A DNA stretch of 64,000 nt, taken from contig NZ_VFOX01000001.1 of the NCBI RefSeq assembly GCF_006716345.1, positions 2,790,001 to 2,854,000 on the forward strand, read 5' to 3'. This DNA is from Microbacterium saperdae (lineage in GTDB: Bacteria; Actinomycetota; Actinomycetes; Actinomycetales; Microbacteriaceae). The position numbers and the translations under genes are program-made. Numbering within the stretch: the first letter of the stretch is position 1; each line of letters begins with the position of its first letter. The notes under the pieces were generated by a model. It did not search any database and was not told where the DNA came from. It saw only the letters and a list, made by a program, of their open reading frames with translations. Shown here piece by piece: positions 19,764-29,736 of the stretch.

Positions 19764-21199
19764 CCACGCCGCTCATCCCGCGCGACGACTACCGAGGCTC
19801 AGGCCTCGTGTTCCCCGAGGGCTTCACCTTCGGCTCCGCGACCGCCTCGTATCAGATCGAGGGAGCGGCGGCCGAGGACGGCCGCACACCATCGATCTGG
19901 GACACGTTCAGCAGGACACCGGGCAAGGTCTGGAACGGCGACACCGGTGACGTGGCGTGCGACCACTACCACCGCGTGGACGAGGACCTCGATCTGATGT
20001 CGGACCTCGGTCTGCAGGCCTACCGCTTCTCGATCGCCTGGCCTCGCATCGTCCCCACCGCCTCGGGCGAGGTGAACCAGGCGGGGATCGACTTCTACTC
20101 ACGCCTGGTCGACGGACTGCTCGCACGCGGCATCCGCCCTGTGGCGACGCTGTACCACTGGGACCTCCCCCAGTACCTCGAGGATGCCGGTGGCTGGACG
20201 TCTCGCGCCACCACCGACGCGTTCGAGCGCTACGCCGAGATCATGGGCAGCGCCCTCGGCGACCGCGTGCACACCTGGACGACGCTCAACGAGCCCTGGT
20301 GCTCCGCCTACCTCGGCTACGGCCAGGGCGGCCACGCGCCGGGGCGACACGAGCCGGCATCCGCGCTCGCGGCGGTGCACCATCTGAACCTCGCGCACGG
20401 GCGCGCGGTGCAGGCGTTGCGGGCGACCTCGGCCGGGGATCCCGACTATTCCGTGACCCTGAACTTCCACGTGCTGCGCGGGAAGGGTGAGGGATCGGCT
20501 GAGGCCGTGCGCCGCATCGACGCCCTCGCGAACCGTGCGTTCACCGGCCCGATGCTCCGCGGCGAGTACCCCGCCGACCTCCTCGCCGACACCGCGGAGG
20601 TCACCGACTGGGGCTTCGTGGAAGACGGCGACCTCGCCACGATCAACCAGCCGATCGACGTGCTGGGCGTGAACTACTACTCCACCGCGACCGTGCAGCT
20701 GTGGGACGGCGTCTCGGAGCAGCAGCAGAACGACGGGCACAAGGGCACCACCGGTGGCACCGCCTGGCCGGGCAGCGACCGGATCGTGGAGTTCGTCGAG
20801 CAGCCGGGACCGTACACGGCGATGGGCTGGAACATCGCGCCGGAGGGTCTGGAAGAGCTGCTGGTGTCGCTGTCGGAGCAGTTCCCCGCGCAGCCGCTCA
20901 TGGTCACCGAGAACGGCGCCGCATTCGACGACGAGGTCGCCGAGGACGGCTCGGTGCCCGACCCCGCGCGCACGGACTACCTCCGGCGCCACTTCACGGC
21001 GGCGCACCGGGCGCTCGAGCGCGGAGTCGACCTGCGCGGCTACTTCGTCTGGTCGCTGCTCGACAACTTCGAGTGGGGCTACGGCTACGCCAAGCGCTTC
21101 GGCATCGTGCGCGTGGACTTCGACTCGCTCGAACGCACGGTCAAGGATTCGGGCCATTGGTACCGCGAGCTCGTACGCACCCGGACGGTGGGCGCCTGA
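19760..21199 (+). CDS. Beta-glucosidase, GH1
   Basis: Family 1 glycoside hydrolase, 479 residues, cytoplasmic. The acid/base is in TLNEPW (E178) and the nucleophile in VTENGAAF (E384); the N-terminal [15 protein letters not shown] block is classical. It should release glucose from beta-glucosides such as cellobiose or from xyloglucan oligomers once the neighbouring xylosidase has removed the xylosyl branch. It is last in the operon and ends 8 bases before a convergent gene, with no obvious terminator between. Confidence 0.93.
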   Translation: MTTPLIPRDDYRGSGLVFPEGFTFGSATASYQIEGAAAEDGRTPSIWDTFSRTPGKVWNGDTGDVACDHYHRVDEDLDLMSDLGLQAYRFSIAWPRIVPTASGEVNQAGIDFYSRLVDGLLARGIRPVATLYHWDLPQYLEDAGGWTSRATTDAFERYAEIMGSALGDRVHTWTTLNEPWCSAYLGYGQGGHAPGRHEPASALAAVHHLNLAHGRAVQALRATSAGDPDYSVTLNFHVLRGKGEGSAEAVRRIDALANRAFTGPMLRGEYPADLLADTAEVTDWGFVEDGDLATINQPIDVLGVNYYSTATVQLWDGVSEQQQNDGHKGTTGGTAWPGSDRIVEFVEQPGPYTAMGWNIAPEGLEELLVSLSEQFPAQPLMVTENGAAFDDEVAEDGSVPDPARTDYLRRHFTAAHRALERGVDLRGYFVWSLLDNFEWGYGYAKRFGIVRVDFDSLERTVKDSGHWYRELVRTRTVGA

Positions 21200-21206
21200 C
21201 GCGGGA

Positions 21207-22025
21207 TCAGCCGTCGTCGCGTGGCGGGCGCGGGGGCTTGCGTCCCCGCGTCGTCCACGCGGTGAAGGCCGAGGCGGCGGCCTCGGCCGCGCGGTCGATG
21301 GCCTCGGCGGAGCGGCTGATCGCGTCCTGCGCCGCGTCCTGCCAGGCCGGGGCGGCCGAACGCTCCCCCGCGGCGACGCGGGCCGCGTGCTCGGCGATCT
21401 CGAACGCCCGCGCGAGATGTGCGACACCGTCACGATACGCCGCGAACTCCGCCGGGGTCGGTCGATCGCCGGCCTCCCGGCGCAGATCGGTCGCACGACC
21501 AGCCGCCCGCAGATAGGCGGCCGTCGCGGGCTGCTTCACGTCGGTCATGGCGGGGTAGGCGATCTGGCGCGCCGGGTCGGTCTCGTACTGCATCCACTGC
21601 ACCACGATGGCATCGTGCTCCGCCCGCAGGCGGTCGAGCGGTCGCGGTGCGGATTTCGCCGGAATGGCCGCTCGCGCCGCCTGCAGCCGCGCCTGTCGGG
21701 CTTTGATGTCAGCCGCGGCGGCCTTCACGTCGCGCTCGCTGTCGCGCAGCATCCGCTTCGCGCTGGCGACCTGTTCCGGCGACGCGCGGCGCGCGGCGCG
21801 CTCGGCCGATACGTGTGCGACGTCGGCCCTGGCGACTTTCACCGCCGCGCGCTTCTCGACGATCGCGATCTGCGCGGCCTTCAGGTCGTGGCGGGCCGCA
21901 TCGACCGCGAGGCGTCGACCGCTCGAGCGGGAACGACGGCGGACGCCGATCGCCCCCGCGGTGACCCCGCCGGCCGCGACGGGCGCGATCCACCACCACT
22001 CGGCGACGAGCATCAACGGGTCCAT
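21207..22025 (-). CDS. Unknown coiled-coil protein with N-terminal membrane helix
   Basis: Function not recognised. The 272-residue protein starts with a hydrophobic segment (residues about 5-26). An Arg-rich patch follows, then a long Ala/Arg/Glu-rich helix (about 45-130) predicted to form a coiled coil. A second helical region ends in a basic proline-rich tail. It looks like an anchored cytoplasmic scaffold, but this is only shape. It stands alone; its start has TAGCAT 6 bases upstream and no good Shine-Dalgarno sequence. Confidence 0.7.
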   Translation of the reverse strand: MDPLMLVAEWWWIAPVAAGGVTAGAIGVRRRSRSSGRRLAVDAARHDLKAAQIAIVEKRAAVKVARADVAHVSAERAARRASPEQVASAKRMLRDSERDVKAAAADIKARQARLQAARAAIPAKSAPRPLDRLRAEHDAIVVQWMQYETDPARQIAYPAMTDVKQPATAAYLRAAGRATDLRREAGDRPTPAEFAAYRDGVAHLARAFEIAEHAARVAAGERSAAPAWQDAAQDAISRSAEAIDRAAEAAASAFTAWTTRGRKPPRPPRDDG

Positions 22026-22031
22026 CCTTCG

Positions 22032-22037
22032 ATGCTA
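22032..22037 (-). promoter_or_regulatory. Leaderless -10 box of the coiled-coil gene
   Basis: On the minus strand TAGCAT is followed by exactly 6 bases (CGAAGG) and the ATG at 22025. The same hexamer and spacing precede the TetR gene at 61723. Confidence 0.5.
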
Positions 22038-22051
22038 CCCAGCCCGTGGAT

Positions 22052-22073
22052 CTCACACGGCCGGCGGTGTGAG
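22052..22073. terminator. Hairpin downstream of the ABC exporter operon
   Basis: CTCACAC and GTGTGAG form a 7-bp stem with an 8-base GC-rich loop, just beyond the stronger hairpin at 22080. It may be part of a double terminator. Confidence 0.4.
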
Positions 22074-22079
22074 CCTCCC

Positions 22080-22127
22080 GTCGCAGAAAAGGTCACTCCC
22101 CGGGAGGAGAGCGACCTTCTCTGCGAC
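22080..22127 (-). terminator. Terminator of the ABC exporter operon
   Basis: Arms 22080-22098 and 22109-22127 pair over 19 bases around a 10-base loop. Both mismatches seen on the plus strand become G-U pairs on the minus strand, so the structure is fully paired in RNA from the exporter operon. It begins 10 bases after that operon's stop. Confidence 0.75.
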
Positions 22128-22136
22128 CGGAAGACC

Positions 22137-23951
22137 CTAGACCAGCGTCTCCTGCCAGGCCGCATGCAGCTGCGCGAACTTGCCGGTGCCGCCGATCAGC
22201 GCGGCAGGGGTGTCATCCTCGATGATCTCGCCATGCTCCATCACCAGGACCCGGTCGGCGATCGCGACCGTCGACAGACGGTGCGCGATGATGATCGCGG
22301 TGCGGTCCTTCAGCAGCGTCTGCAGTGCGTCCTGGATCAATCGCTCGGACGGGATGTCGAGCGATGCCGTGGCCTCGTCGAGGATCAGCACGGCGGGGTC
22401 GGCCAGGAAGGCCCGGGCGAAGGAGATCAGTTGACGCTGACCCGCCGACACCCTGCCACCGCGCTTGTTCACGTCGGTGCCGTAGCCGTCGGGCAGCGAC
22501 GAGATGAACTCGTCGGCGCCGACCGCGCGGGCGGCTGCCCTGATCTCATCGAGCGTCGCGTCGGGCTTGCCGAGTGCGATGTTGTCCGCGACGGTGCCGC
22601 TGAACAGGTAGGCCTCCTGTGTCACCATGACGATGGCGCGGCGCAGATCCTTCGGGTGCAGGGAGCGCAGGTCGATGCCGTCGAGCGTCACGCGACCCAG
22701 CGAGGGGTCGTAGAACCGCGAGATGAGCTTCGCCAGAGTGGACTTGCCCGCACCGGTCGTGCCGACCAGCGCGATCGTCTGCCCCGCCGGGATGTCGAGC
22801 GAGAAGTTCGGGAGGATCGTCTTCTCGCCGTTGTAGCCGAAGGTCACCTCGTCGAACTCGATGTGCCCGCGGGACTCCCACAGGTCGACCGGCTTCTCGG
22901 GATCCGGAACCGTCGGCACCTCTTCGAGCACTCCCGACACCTTCTCCAGCGCCGCGGTGGCGGACTGGTAGGAGTTCAGGAACATCGCGATCTCCTGCAT
23001 GGGCGCGAAGAAGTTGCGCACGTAGAGCACGGCCGACAGCAGCACACCGACCGTGAGCGCTCCCTCGGAGACCCGGATGCCGCCCCACAGCACGACGATG
23101 CCGAGCACGAGCGCGGCCACGCCCATGAGTCCGGGCTCGAACGTACCGAACAGCAGCATCGAGCGGCGGTTGACGTCGCGGTAGTCCCCCGCGACCTCCT
23201 GGAACGCCTTGTCGTTGCGCGGTTCCTTGCGGAACGCCTTCACGGCGCGGATTCCGGTCATGGTCTCCACGAACTGCACGATCACCTTGGCGCTGATCAC
23301 GCGCGACTCGCGGTACACGAGCTGCGAGCGCGAGTAGAACCAGCGCATCAGGAAGAACAGCGGCACGCCGCCGATCGCGAGGATCAGGCCGGACTGCCAG
23401 TCCCAGAAGCACAGGGCGATGAACGTGAAGAGTCCGAAGAGCACACCGGAGACGAGCTCGTTCAGGCCGCCGTCGAGGAGCTCCTTGATCGAGTCCAGGT
23501 CACTGGTCTGCCGCGAGATGATGCGACCGGACGTGTAGGACTCGTGGAACTCCAGGCTCAGGCGCTGGGTGTGCAGGAAGATCCGCTTGCGCAGGTCGAG
23601 CAGCACCGCCTGCGTGAGCTTGGCGGCGATGATGACGTACCAGGCGATCAGCACGGCCGCGAAGACACCCGCGAGCAGGTAGATGCCGCCGATCATGAAG
23701 GTCGGCATCCAGTCGGCGTCGTTCAGCACGGCCGGCAATGCGCGGTCGAGCCCCATGCTGATGAGGATCGGGCCGGCCACCTGCAGTGCGGTCGAGATGA
23801 CGAGCACCGCGGCGGCGAGGACGATCCGCGGCTTCAAGGGGCTGACCAGGGAGCCGAGCAGTCGGAGGGACCGACGACGGATCGCCGTGCTCTCCTCGCG
23901 GGTGTACCGCGAGCGGTCCTCATCCTGTGTTCCGGTGATGGCGGAGCTCAT
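22137..23951 (-). CDS. ABC exporter half-transporter, consensus Walker B
   Basis: Exporter of 604 residues: six-helix transmembrane domain (residues about 35-330), then an ATPase domain. Walker A is GTTGAGKST and Walker B is [12 protein letters not shown] with the catalytic glutamate; the H-loop is AHRLST. Its signature motif is non-canonical (VSAGQRQ instead of LSGGQ). Its partner has the reverse pattern, so the two very likely form a heterodimer with one degenerate ATP site, like BmrCD or TM287/288. It overlaps the upstream gene by 4 bp. The substrate is unknown; drugs or lipids are usual for this class. Confidence 0.88.
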   Translation of the reverse strand: MSSAITGTQDEDRSRYTREESTAIRRRSLRLLGSLVSPLKPRIVLAAAVLVISTALQVAGPILISMGLDRALPAVLNDADWMPTFMIGGIYLLAGVFAAVLIAWYVIIAAKLTQAVLLDLRKRIFLHTQRLSLEFHESYTSGRIISRQTSDLDSIKELLDGGLNELVSGVLFGLFTFIALCFWDWQSGLILAIGGVPLFFLMRWFYSRSQLVYRESRVISAKVIVQFVETMTGIRAVKAFRKEPRNDKAFQEVAGDYRDVNRRSMLLFGTFEPGLMGVAALVLGIVVLWGGIRVSEGALTVGVLLSAVLYVRNFFAPMQEIAMFLNSYQSATAALEKVSGVLEEVPTVPDPEKPVDLWESRGHIEFDEVTFGYNGEKTILPNFSLDIPAGQTIALVGTTGAGKSTLAKLISRFYDPSLGRVTLDGIDLRSLHPKDLRRAIVMVTQEAYLFSGTVADNIALGKPDATLDEIRAAARAVGADEFISSLPDGYGTDVNKRGGRVSAGQRQLISFARAFLADPAVLILDEATASLDIPSERLIQDALQTLLKDRTAIIIAHRLSTVAIADRVLVMEHGEIIEDDTPAALIGGTGKFAQLHAAWQETLV

Positions 23952-25894
23952 CGCTGCACCTCCTTGTCCTCTTCAACGGCGGTTGCTGAGCCTGTCGAAG
24001 CATCGTCGGCAGCCTGCATCCCGAGGCCCTCGCGGACCTCTTCGTCGATCTCGGCCTGTTCATCACGGATCACCGGGATCGCCCCGGTGCGCGCGGCCTC
24101 CTCCGCCTCCAGGCTGGAGATGACGTGGCGGTAGTGCCGGCTCGTCTTCAACAGCTCCGAGTGGGTGCCCACCGCGGTGATCCTGCCCGCCTCGAGCAGC
24201 GCGACGCGGTCCGCGAGTGCGACCGTCGAGGGGCGGTGCGCCACGATCATGGCCGTGGTGTCGGCGAGCACATGGCGCAGCGCCTCCTCCACGAGCGCCT
24301 CGGTGTCGACGTCGAGCGCCGACAAGGGGTCGTCCAGCACGAGGACCTTCGGGTTCGCGGCCACCGCGCGGGCGAGGGCGAGTCGCTGACGCTGACCGCC
24401 CGAGAGGCTGAGCCCCTCCTCGCCGATCACCGTCTCCACGCCGTCGGGCAGCGAGTCCACGAATGAGGCCTGGGCCACCTGCAGCGCTTCCCGCAGCACA
24501 CGCTCGCCCTCTTCGCTGTGCACGTCGAGCTCGGCGCGGCCGAGCAGCACGTTCTCCCGGACGGTCGCCGAGAACAGCGTCGCGTCCTCGAACGCCATCG
24601 CGATGTGCTGACGGAGTCCCGCGAGCGGAAGATCGCGCACATCGACGCCGTCGAGCGTGACCGTGCCGCCCGTCACGTCGTACAGACGCGTGGGCAGCGT
24701 GGTGAGGGTGGTCTTGCCGCTGCCGGTGAGACCGACCAGCGCCATGGTCTCGCCCGGACGCAGCACGAGGTCGATGCCGTCGAGCAGATCGCGCTCGTGC
24801 GCACCCGCGTCCTGGTAACGGAAATGCGCGTTCACGAACGCGAGCTCTCCGCGCGGGTTCGTGATGTGCACGGGGTTCTCCGGGTCGGTGATGGTGTTCG
24901 TCTCGGAGAAGATGTCGAACACGCGGTCGGTGGCCGTGCGGGCGTCGAGCATGAACGAGAACAGGAAGCCGATCGACTCGATGGGCCAGCGCAGCACGAC
25001 GGCCATCGCGAAGAACGCGAACAGCTGCGCCTCGTCGATCTGCCCCTGCGAGATCAGCCAGATGCCGGACATCAGGCTCAGACCGAACGCGATCTGCGGC
25101 ATGAGGTCGAGCCAGAACCAGATCGACGCGATCGCGCTGGCCTTGCTCATCTCGGTCTCGCGCAGGGTCTCAGCCTGGCGGCTGAAACGGCTGAGCGCGT
25201 GCTTGCCCCGGCCGAACGCCTTCAGCACGCGGATGCCGTGCACGCTCTCCTCGACGCTGGTCGCGAGGTCGCCGGCCTGATCCTGGCTGCGCCGGGTCAG
25301 CGCGCCGTAGCGCTTCTCGAACAGGTAGCCGCGGATCCACAGCGGGATCGCCGTCACCAGGAAGATCGTGCCGAGCAGCCAGTGCCACCGGAACAGCAGC
25401 ACCGATCCGATGATGATGGTGAGGATGTTCACCACGAGCAGCACGAGCCCGAACGCGAGCCACCGGCGGATCAGACCGATGTCCTGCATCATGCGGCTGA
25501 GCAGCTGGCCGGAACCCCACCGGTCGTGGAACGACACCGGCAGGGTCTGCAGACGCGAGTAGAGCTCGGTGCGCATCTTGTACTCGACCTCGGTGGCCGG
25601 GTTGAGCACGAACTGGCGTCGCAGCCAGACCATGAGCGCCTCGCCGAGGGCGAGGGCGAAGACCGCCACGGCTCCCCAGATGATCGCGCTGATCTCACCG
25701 TCGCGGACGGGTCCGCTGATGATCTGCTCGAGCACGATCGGGATCATGAGGGCGATGATGGCCGCGATGAGGGCGCTGGCCGCACCCCCGGCGAGCCGCC
25801 AGATCACGGGCTTGACGAAGGGCTTCAGCCGCCACAGCGCGGCGGGGGTGGACAGGGAGGACGCGGTGTTCTGCGAAGAAGGCGAGGAAGACAT
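23948..25894 (-). CDS. ABC exporter half-transporter, degenerate Walker B
   Basis: Partner of the downstream gene, 648 residues: Ser-rich start, six transmembrane helices, then an ATPase domain with Walker [10 protein letters not shown] and canonical signature LSGGQRQ. Walker B is [12 protein letters not shown], with Asp in place of the catalytic Glu, which marks the degenerate site of heterodimeric exporters. An acidic tail of about 45 residues follows the ATPase. The ribosome-binding site is weak (GAGAG). A 21-codon ORF and a hairpin lie between the promoter and this gene, so expression may be attenuated. Confidence 0.88.
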   Translation of the reverse strand: MSSSPSSQNTASSLSTPAALWRLKPFVKPVIWRLAGGAASALIAAIIALMIPIVLEQIISGPVRDGEISAIIWGAVAVFALALGEALMVWLRRQFVLNPATEVEYKMRTELYSRLQTLPVSFHDRWGSGQLLSRMMQDIGLIRRWLAFGLVLLVVNILTIIIGSVLLFRWHWLLGTIFLVTAIPLWIRGYLFEKRYGALTRRSQDQAGDLATSVEESVHGIRVLKAFGRGKHALSRFSRQAETLRETEMSKASAIASIWFWLDLMPQIAFGLSLMSGIWLISQGQIDEAQLFAFFAMAVVLRWPIESIGFLFSFMLDARTATDRVFDIFSETNTITDPENPVHITNPRGELAFVNAHFRYQDAGAHERDLLDGIDLVLRPGETMALVGLTGSGKTTLTTLPTRLYDVTGGTVTLDGVDVRDLPLAGLRQHIAMAFEDATLFSATVRENVLLGRAELDVHSEEGERVLREALQVAQASFVDSLPDGVETVIGEEGLSLSGGQRQRLALARAVAANPKVLVLDDPLSALDVDTEALVEEALRHVLADTTAMIVAHRPSTVALADRVALLEAGRITAVGTHSELLKTSRHYRHVISSLEAEEAARTGAIPVIRDEQAEIDEEVREGLGMQAADDASTGSATAVEEDKEVQR

Positions 25895-25941
25895 GTCTCT
25901 CAGATGAGTTTCGTGCGGAGAAGCGGTTCAGGAAGGAGAGG

Positions 25942-25977
25942 CGGATGCGAGAGCGGACTCTGGAGGTCCGGCATCCG
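25942..25977 (-). promoter_or_regulatory. Hairpin between leader ORF and exporter genes (possible attenuator)
   Basis: CGGATGC/GCATCCG (7 bp) encloses CGGAC/GTCCG (5 bp) with a 5-base bulge and a 7-base loop. It ends about 48 bases before the exporter ATG and after the leader ORF stop. A regulatory role is inferred from position. Confidence 0.4.
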
Positions 25978-26010
25978 AGATGGCTGGCCCTGATCGGGCG
26001 CGATGCGGCT

Positions 26011-26076
26011 CTAACCGAGCGGACGCACCGGGGTCGAGCCGAGAGCTGCGATCTGCGTGACGAAGATCGTGGTCAT
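26011..26076 (-). CDS. Putative 21-residue leader peptide of the ABC exporter operon
   Basis: A short ORF (sequence begins MTTIFVTQ, ends PVRPLG) preceded by a near-perfect ribosome-binding site, GAGGAGG five bases before the ATG. That is far stronger than the site of the exporter gene 117 bases downstream. It lies in the transcribed leader between a good promoter (26130-26159) and the exporter. In Bacillus the heterodimeric exporter bmrCD is controlled by a leader peptide (bmrB) through ribosome-mediated attenuation; position and partners here are similar. The sequence itself is not recognised, and coding is inferred from the ribosome-binding site and context. Confidence 0.5.
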   Translation of the reverse strand: MTTIFVTQIAALGSTPVRPLG

Positions 26077-26129
26077 GGTGTCCTCCTCAGGGGCTCGGCG
26101 ATGTCGTCCGGTCGGCGCGACAGCCCACC

Positions 26130-26159
26130 AGCCTATTGCTGTGAACCAGCTGAGCGCAA
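26130..26159 (-). promoter_or_regulatory. Promoter of leader ORF and ABC exporter operon
   Basis: On the minus strand, TTGCGC (26154-26159), an 18-base spacer and TAGGCT (26130-26135). The predicted start near 26123 gives a 5' leader of about 45 bases before the small ORF. The same TTGCGC-18-TANNNT layout precedes the amine oxidase gene at 35899. Confidence 0.6.
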
Positions 26160-26191
26160 GAGTCATTCCCGCCCGCGGGGAACCGCCCGGC

Positions 26192-26689
26192 TCACCGCGC
26201 GATCGACTCGCGCGCCAGCAGACTCTTCTTGACCGCGATCCCCCAGGCGAAGCCGCCGAGCGTGCCGTCCGTGCGCAGCACCCGGTGGCACGGCACGAAC
26301 AGCGCCGGCGCATTGCGCGCGCAGATGGATGCCGCGGCGCGCACGGCCCGCGGGTTGTCGAGCCGCGCGGCGAAACCCGTGTAGGTCAGCGGGTCCCCCG
26401 GTGCGATGGCGCGGAGCTGCGACCAACCGGTGAGCTGGAGCACCGTGCCGGACTGCTTCACGGCCACGGCGTCGATCGCCGAGAGGTCACCGGCGTAGTA
26501 GGCGAGTGCGGCGTCCGCGGCCTCCGTCTCGCCCTCGCGGAACTCTTCGGGCCTGGCCGCGGCGGACAGCCGACCGAGGATCGCCTCGACGTCGGTGGTC
26601 CATCCGGACGAGAGCACGCGCTGACGATCGTCGGCGAGGATCGTGAAGGCACCGTCGGGGGTGTCGATGGTCTGGATGATGGCGGTCAT
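26192..26689 (-). CDS. ogt: Methylated-DNA--[protein]-cysteine S-methyltransferase
   Basis: Suicide repair protein that takes methyl groups from O6-methylguanine onto its own cysteine. It has 165 residues, normal for Ogt. The acceptor site VPCHRV and the preceding recognition helix are intact; an N-terminal RNase-H-like domain covers roughly residues 1-75. The start overlaps the stop of the AdaA-AlkA gene by 4 bp (ATGA), and AAGGAG lies 6 bases upstream. The two genes form an alkylation-response operon. Confidence 0.93.
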   Translation of the reverse strand: MTAIIQTIDTPDGAFTILADDRQRVLSSGWTTDVEAILGRLSAAARPEEFREGETEAADAALAYYAGDLSAIDAVAVKQSGTVLQLTGWSQLRAIAPGDPLTYTGFAARLDNPRAVRAAASICARNAPALFVPCHRVLRTDGTLGGFAWGIAVKKSLLARESIAR

Positions 26690-28206
26690 GATGTCTCCTT
26701 CGAGGTCGTGTCTTCTGCACGCATCGCCGTGCGGACGGATGCCGTACGCCGGGCTGCCGGCTGACGCACCGGCGCGGCGCGCCAGAGGTGCGCGCTGAGG
26801 TAGCTGCGCCAGGGGGCCGTGCGCTCGGCCCATGCCGTGAGCGGGCGCGGCTCGCCGGGCAGTCCCGAGGCTGCGGCTCCCGCCCGCAGCGCCACGTCGC
26901 CGGGGAGCAGCACATCGGGATCGCCGAGCACGCGCATGCGCACGTAGTCGGCCGTCCAGGGTCCGATGCCGGGCATGGCCAGCAGCGCCTCGCGTTGCGC
27001 GGGACCATCGTCTCCCACGGTGAGCGTGAGCGACCCGTCGGCGAGCGCGGCAGCGGCTCCCGTGATGGCACGGATGCGGGCAGCGGGGCCGCGCAGCACC
27101 TCGGCGCCGTGTGCGGCGATCGCGCCCATGGTCGGGAACAGCAGCCCGTTCTCGGTGCGCTCCCCGAGCGCTTCGGTGAGCGCGGTGAGCGCCGTGCGCG
27201 CGGCGACGACGGTGATCTGCTGGCCGACCATCGCCCTGATGAGCATCTCGTGCGGGTCGGCGGAGCCGGGAACGCGGATGCCCGGGGTGCGCGCCACGAG
27301 CGGCGCGAGCTCGGGATGAGTCGAGAGGGCGTCATCGATCGCCAGCGGATCGGCGTCGAGGTCGAAGATCCGGCGCACGGTCGAGACGAGCGGTGCGAGA
27401 TCTCCCAGACGGGCGACACGGGCACGCAGGTGGAGGCGGGCCGTGTCGTCCTCGCGCACCTCGAACCAGGCGGGGCCTCCGTCCATGCGCAGGTGCCGGG
27501 AGAACGAGTGCTCCGTCGCCTCCTCCACACCGGGCACGGCACGCGCCGTCATCCACGCGAAGATCCCGCTCGCGTCGAGCGGGCCGCGGGAGGGCAACAC
27601 GAGGTCGATGGCACCGGGGGCAGCGGACGCCGGCATCCGCCGTCGTGACCGCAGCTCACCCGGGGTGAGGCCGAAGACCTCGCGGATCGTGTCGTTGCAC
27701 TGTCGGATGCTCGCGAACCCCGCCGAGAAGGCGACGTCCGAGATGGGCATGTCCGTGCCGACCAGCAGCATCCGCGCGGTGTGCGCCCGGTGCGCCCGCG
27801 CGAGTGCCAGGGGCCCGGCGCCGAGCTCGGTGGTCAGGAGCCGCGTGAGGTGCCTGCTCGAGTAGCCGAGGCGCGCGGCAAGACCGGGCACGCCCTCGCG
27901 CTCCACCACGCCGGAGGAGATCAGGCGCATGGCGCGCGCCGCCGTGTCACCGCGGATGTCCCACGCCGGAGATCCGGGCGCGGCCTCGGGCAGGCAGCGC
28001 TTGCACGCCCGGTATCCCGCCTCGTGAGCGGCAGCGCTGGTCGGATAGAACGTGACGTTCTGCGGCTTCGGCGTGCGGGCGGGGCAGCTCGGACGGCAGT
28101 AGATCCCGGTCGAGCTCACGGCCGTCACGAACTGTCCATCGAAGCGCGTGTCACGTGCGCTGATGGCACGGTACCGCTCGTCGAAGTCGGTCACAGGAAG
28201 GCTCAT
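26686..28206 (-). CDS. AdaA regulator fused to AlkA DNA-3-methyladenine glycosylase
   Basis: A 506-residue fusion. The N-terminal Ada metal-binding domain contains CRPSC and, about 30 residues later, CKRC: the four zinc cysteines, one of which accepts methyl groups from phosphotriesters. An AraC-type HTH follows (about residues 90-190). The C-terminal half is an AlkA-type glycosylase with a helix-hairpin-helix ([11 protein letters not shown]) and the catalytic Asp in LPGDVALR. It should sense alkylation, activate its own operon and excise 3-methylpurines. Together with Ogt it covers all functions of the E. coli Ada/AlkA response. Confidence 0.9.
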   Translation of the reverse strand: MSLPVTDFDERYRAISARDTRFDGQFVTAVSSTGIYCRPSCPARTPKPQNVTFYPTSAAAHEAGYRACKRCLPEAAPGSPAWDIRGDTAARAMRLISSGVVEREGVPGLAARLGYSSRHLTRLLTTELGAGPLALARAHRAHTARMLLVGTDMPISDVAFSAGFASIRQCNDTIREVFGLTPGELRSRRRMPASAAPGAIDLVLPSRGPLDASGIFAWMTARAVPGVEEATEHSFSRHLRMDGGPAWFEVREDDTARLHLRARVARLGDLAPLVSTVRRIFDLDADPLAIDDALSTHPELAPLVARTPGIRVPGSADPHEMLIRAMVGQQITVVAARTALTALTEALGERTENGLLFPTMGAIAAHGAEVLRGPAARIRAITGAAAALADGSLTLTVGDDGPAQREALLAMPGIGPWTADYVRMRVLGDPDVLLPGDVALRAGAAASGLPGEPRPLTAWAERTAPWRSYLSAHLWRAAPVRQPAARRTASVRTAMRAEDTTSKETS

Positions 28207-28287
28207 GCCTCCACTCTGTCACGCACCGACGACACCTACTAGCGGAAATCGGACACCACGGTGGGCACCAGCAGATGACCAGAGATG

Positions 28288-29736
28288 TCAGCCGCGCAGA
28301 TACACCGTGGCCGTCTCCGTGAAGAACTCCCTGGCCGCTGCCCCCTGCTCCTTCGGGCCCAGCGCGCTGGCCCCGCTGCCGCCGAACGGCACGTGCAAGT
28401 CGGCCCCTGCCGATGCGGAGTTGATGTGCACGACGCCGACCCGGATGTCCTCGATCGCGCTGAGCGCATCCGCGAGACCGGTCGTGAACACCGCCGTGGA
28501 GAGACCGTACTCGCTGTCGTTCACGAGGGCGATCCCGGCCTCCGTGCTCGCGACCCTGCGCACGCCGACCACGGGGCCGAAGAGCTCTTCGGTCCACAGT
28601 TCGCCCGGGGCGTCCTCCTGCAGTTCGAAGACGGACGGTGGGATGAAGTAGCCCTCGGCGAGCGCACCGGACGAGTACGGCTCCGGAGCGACGACCGCGG
28701 TCGCCGTGGTGCGGGCCCGGACGAGCGCGGCGGCGACCCGGTCGCGCGCGCCGGCGTCCACGACGGGTCCGACCTCGACGCCCTCGTCCTGCGCGTCGCC
28801 GACGACCATCTGCTCGGTGCGGATCGCGAGTCGCCGGAGGAACTCGTCGGCCACGGCCTCGTGCACGATGACCCTCGAGGTGGCCGTGCACTTCTGCCCG
28901 GCGGCGCGGAAGGCACCGATCGCGACCTGCTCGACGGCGACATCGAGATCGGCGTCCGCCAGCACGAGCGACGCGTTCTTCCCGCCCATCTCTCCCTGGA
29001 AGGGGATGCCGCGGGCGGCGAGCTGAGCGGCGATGATCCGGCCGACCTTCGTGGAACCGGTGAAGGTCACGGCGTCGACATCCGGGTGCGACACGATCGC
29101 CTCGCCGACGGCGGCTGTGCCGTTGACGAGGTTGAGCACCCCCTGGGGCAGACCCGCCTCCTGGAGGGCCTCCGCGAACCGCATCGCGAGCACGGGCACG
29201 AACGTGGCCGGCTTCCACACGACCGTGTTGCCCCAGACCAGTGCGGGCGCGAGCTTCCACGCCGGAATGGAGATCGGGAAGTTGAACGGGGTGATCGCCC
29301 CGATCACACCGACGGGCCGGCGGATGACGAGGATCCGCTCCCCCGGGCTCGGCGACTCGAACACCCCGCCGCTCTGCCGCTCGACCTCCTGCGCATGGAA
29401 GCGGAGGATGTTCGCGGAGTGGCCGGTCTCGGCGACGGCCTCGGCGATCGTCTTCCCCTCCTCGCGGGCGAGCTCGCGGCCCCATTCGTCCCGATGCGCG
29501 TCGATGATGTCGGCGGCACGGAGCAGGATCGCCGCTCGCGCACGAGCCGGGGTGCGGCGCCACCCGTCGAACGCCGCCCTGGCCGCGACGAAGGCGCGGT
29601 CGACATCGGCCTCCGATGCGCCGGGGCCTTCGGCGACGATGTCGCGCGGACGGCTCGGATTCACATCGACGAGAGCCTCGCCGGCGCCCTCGATCCACGT
29701 GCCGTCGATGAGATGGCGCAGAGCGATGACGGTCAT
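28288..29736 (-). CDS. Aldehyde dehydrogenase (semialdehyde type)
   Basis: NAD(P)-dependent aldehyde dehydrogenase, 482 residues. The catalytic cysteine is C283 in GQKCTATSR and the general base Glu lies in GEMGGKNASLV about 34 residues earlier. GQKCTATSR resembles 2-oxoglutarate/succinate semialdehyde-type enzymes. As third gene after an aminotransferase and a glutaryl-CoA-dehydrogenase-like gene (4-bp overlaps throughout), it likely oxidises the semialdehyde made by the aminotransferase (succinate or glutarate semialdehyde). AAGGAG lies 5 bases before the ATG at 29736. Confidence 0.88.
   Translation of the reverse strand: MTVIALRHLIDGTWIEGAGEALVDVNPSRPRDIVAEGPGASEADVDRAFVAARAAFDGWRRTPARARAAILLRAADIIDAHRDEWGRELAREEGKTIAEAVAETGHSANILRFHAQEVERQSGGVFESPSPGERILVIRRPVGVIGAITPFNFPISIPAWKLAPALVWGNTVVWKPATFVPVLAMRFAEALQEAGLPQGVLNLVNGTAAVGEAIVSHPDVDAVTFTGSTKVGRIIAAQLAARGIPFQGEMGGKNASLVLADADLDVAVEQVAIGAFRAAGQKCTATSRVIVHEAVADEFLRRLAIRTEQMVVGDAQDEGVEVGPVVDAGARDRVAAALVRARTTATAVVAPEPYSSGALAEGYFIPPSVFELQEDAPGELWTEELFGPVVGVRRVASTEAGIALVNDSEYGLSTAVFTTGLADALSAIEDIRVGVVHINSASAGADLHVPFGGSGASALGPKEQGAAAREFFTETATVYLRG

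Noticed and set aside
20754..24134. A plus-strand frame of over 1,100 codons across the GH1 3' end and ABC exporter
   Set aside because: Composition is that of an antisense shadow; the GH1 and ABC genes in other frames have full sets of catalytic motifs.
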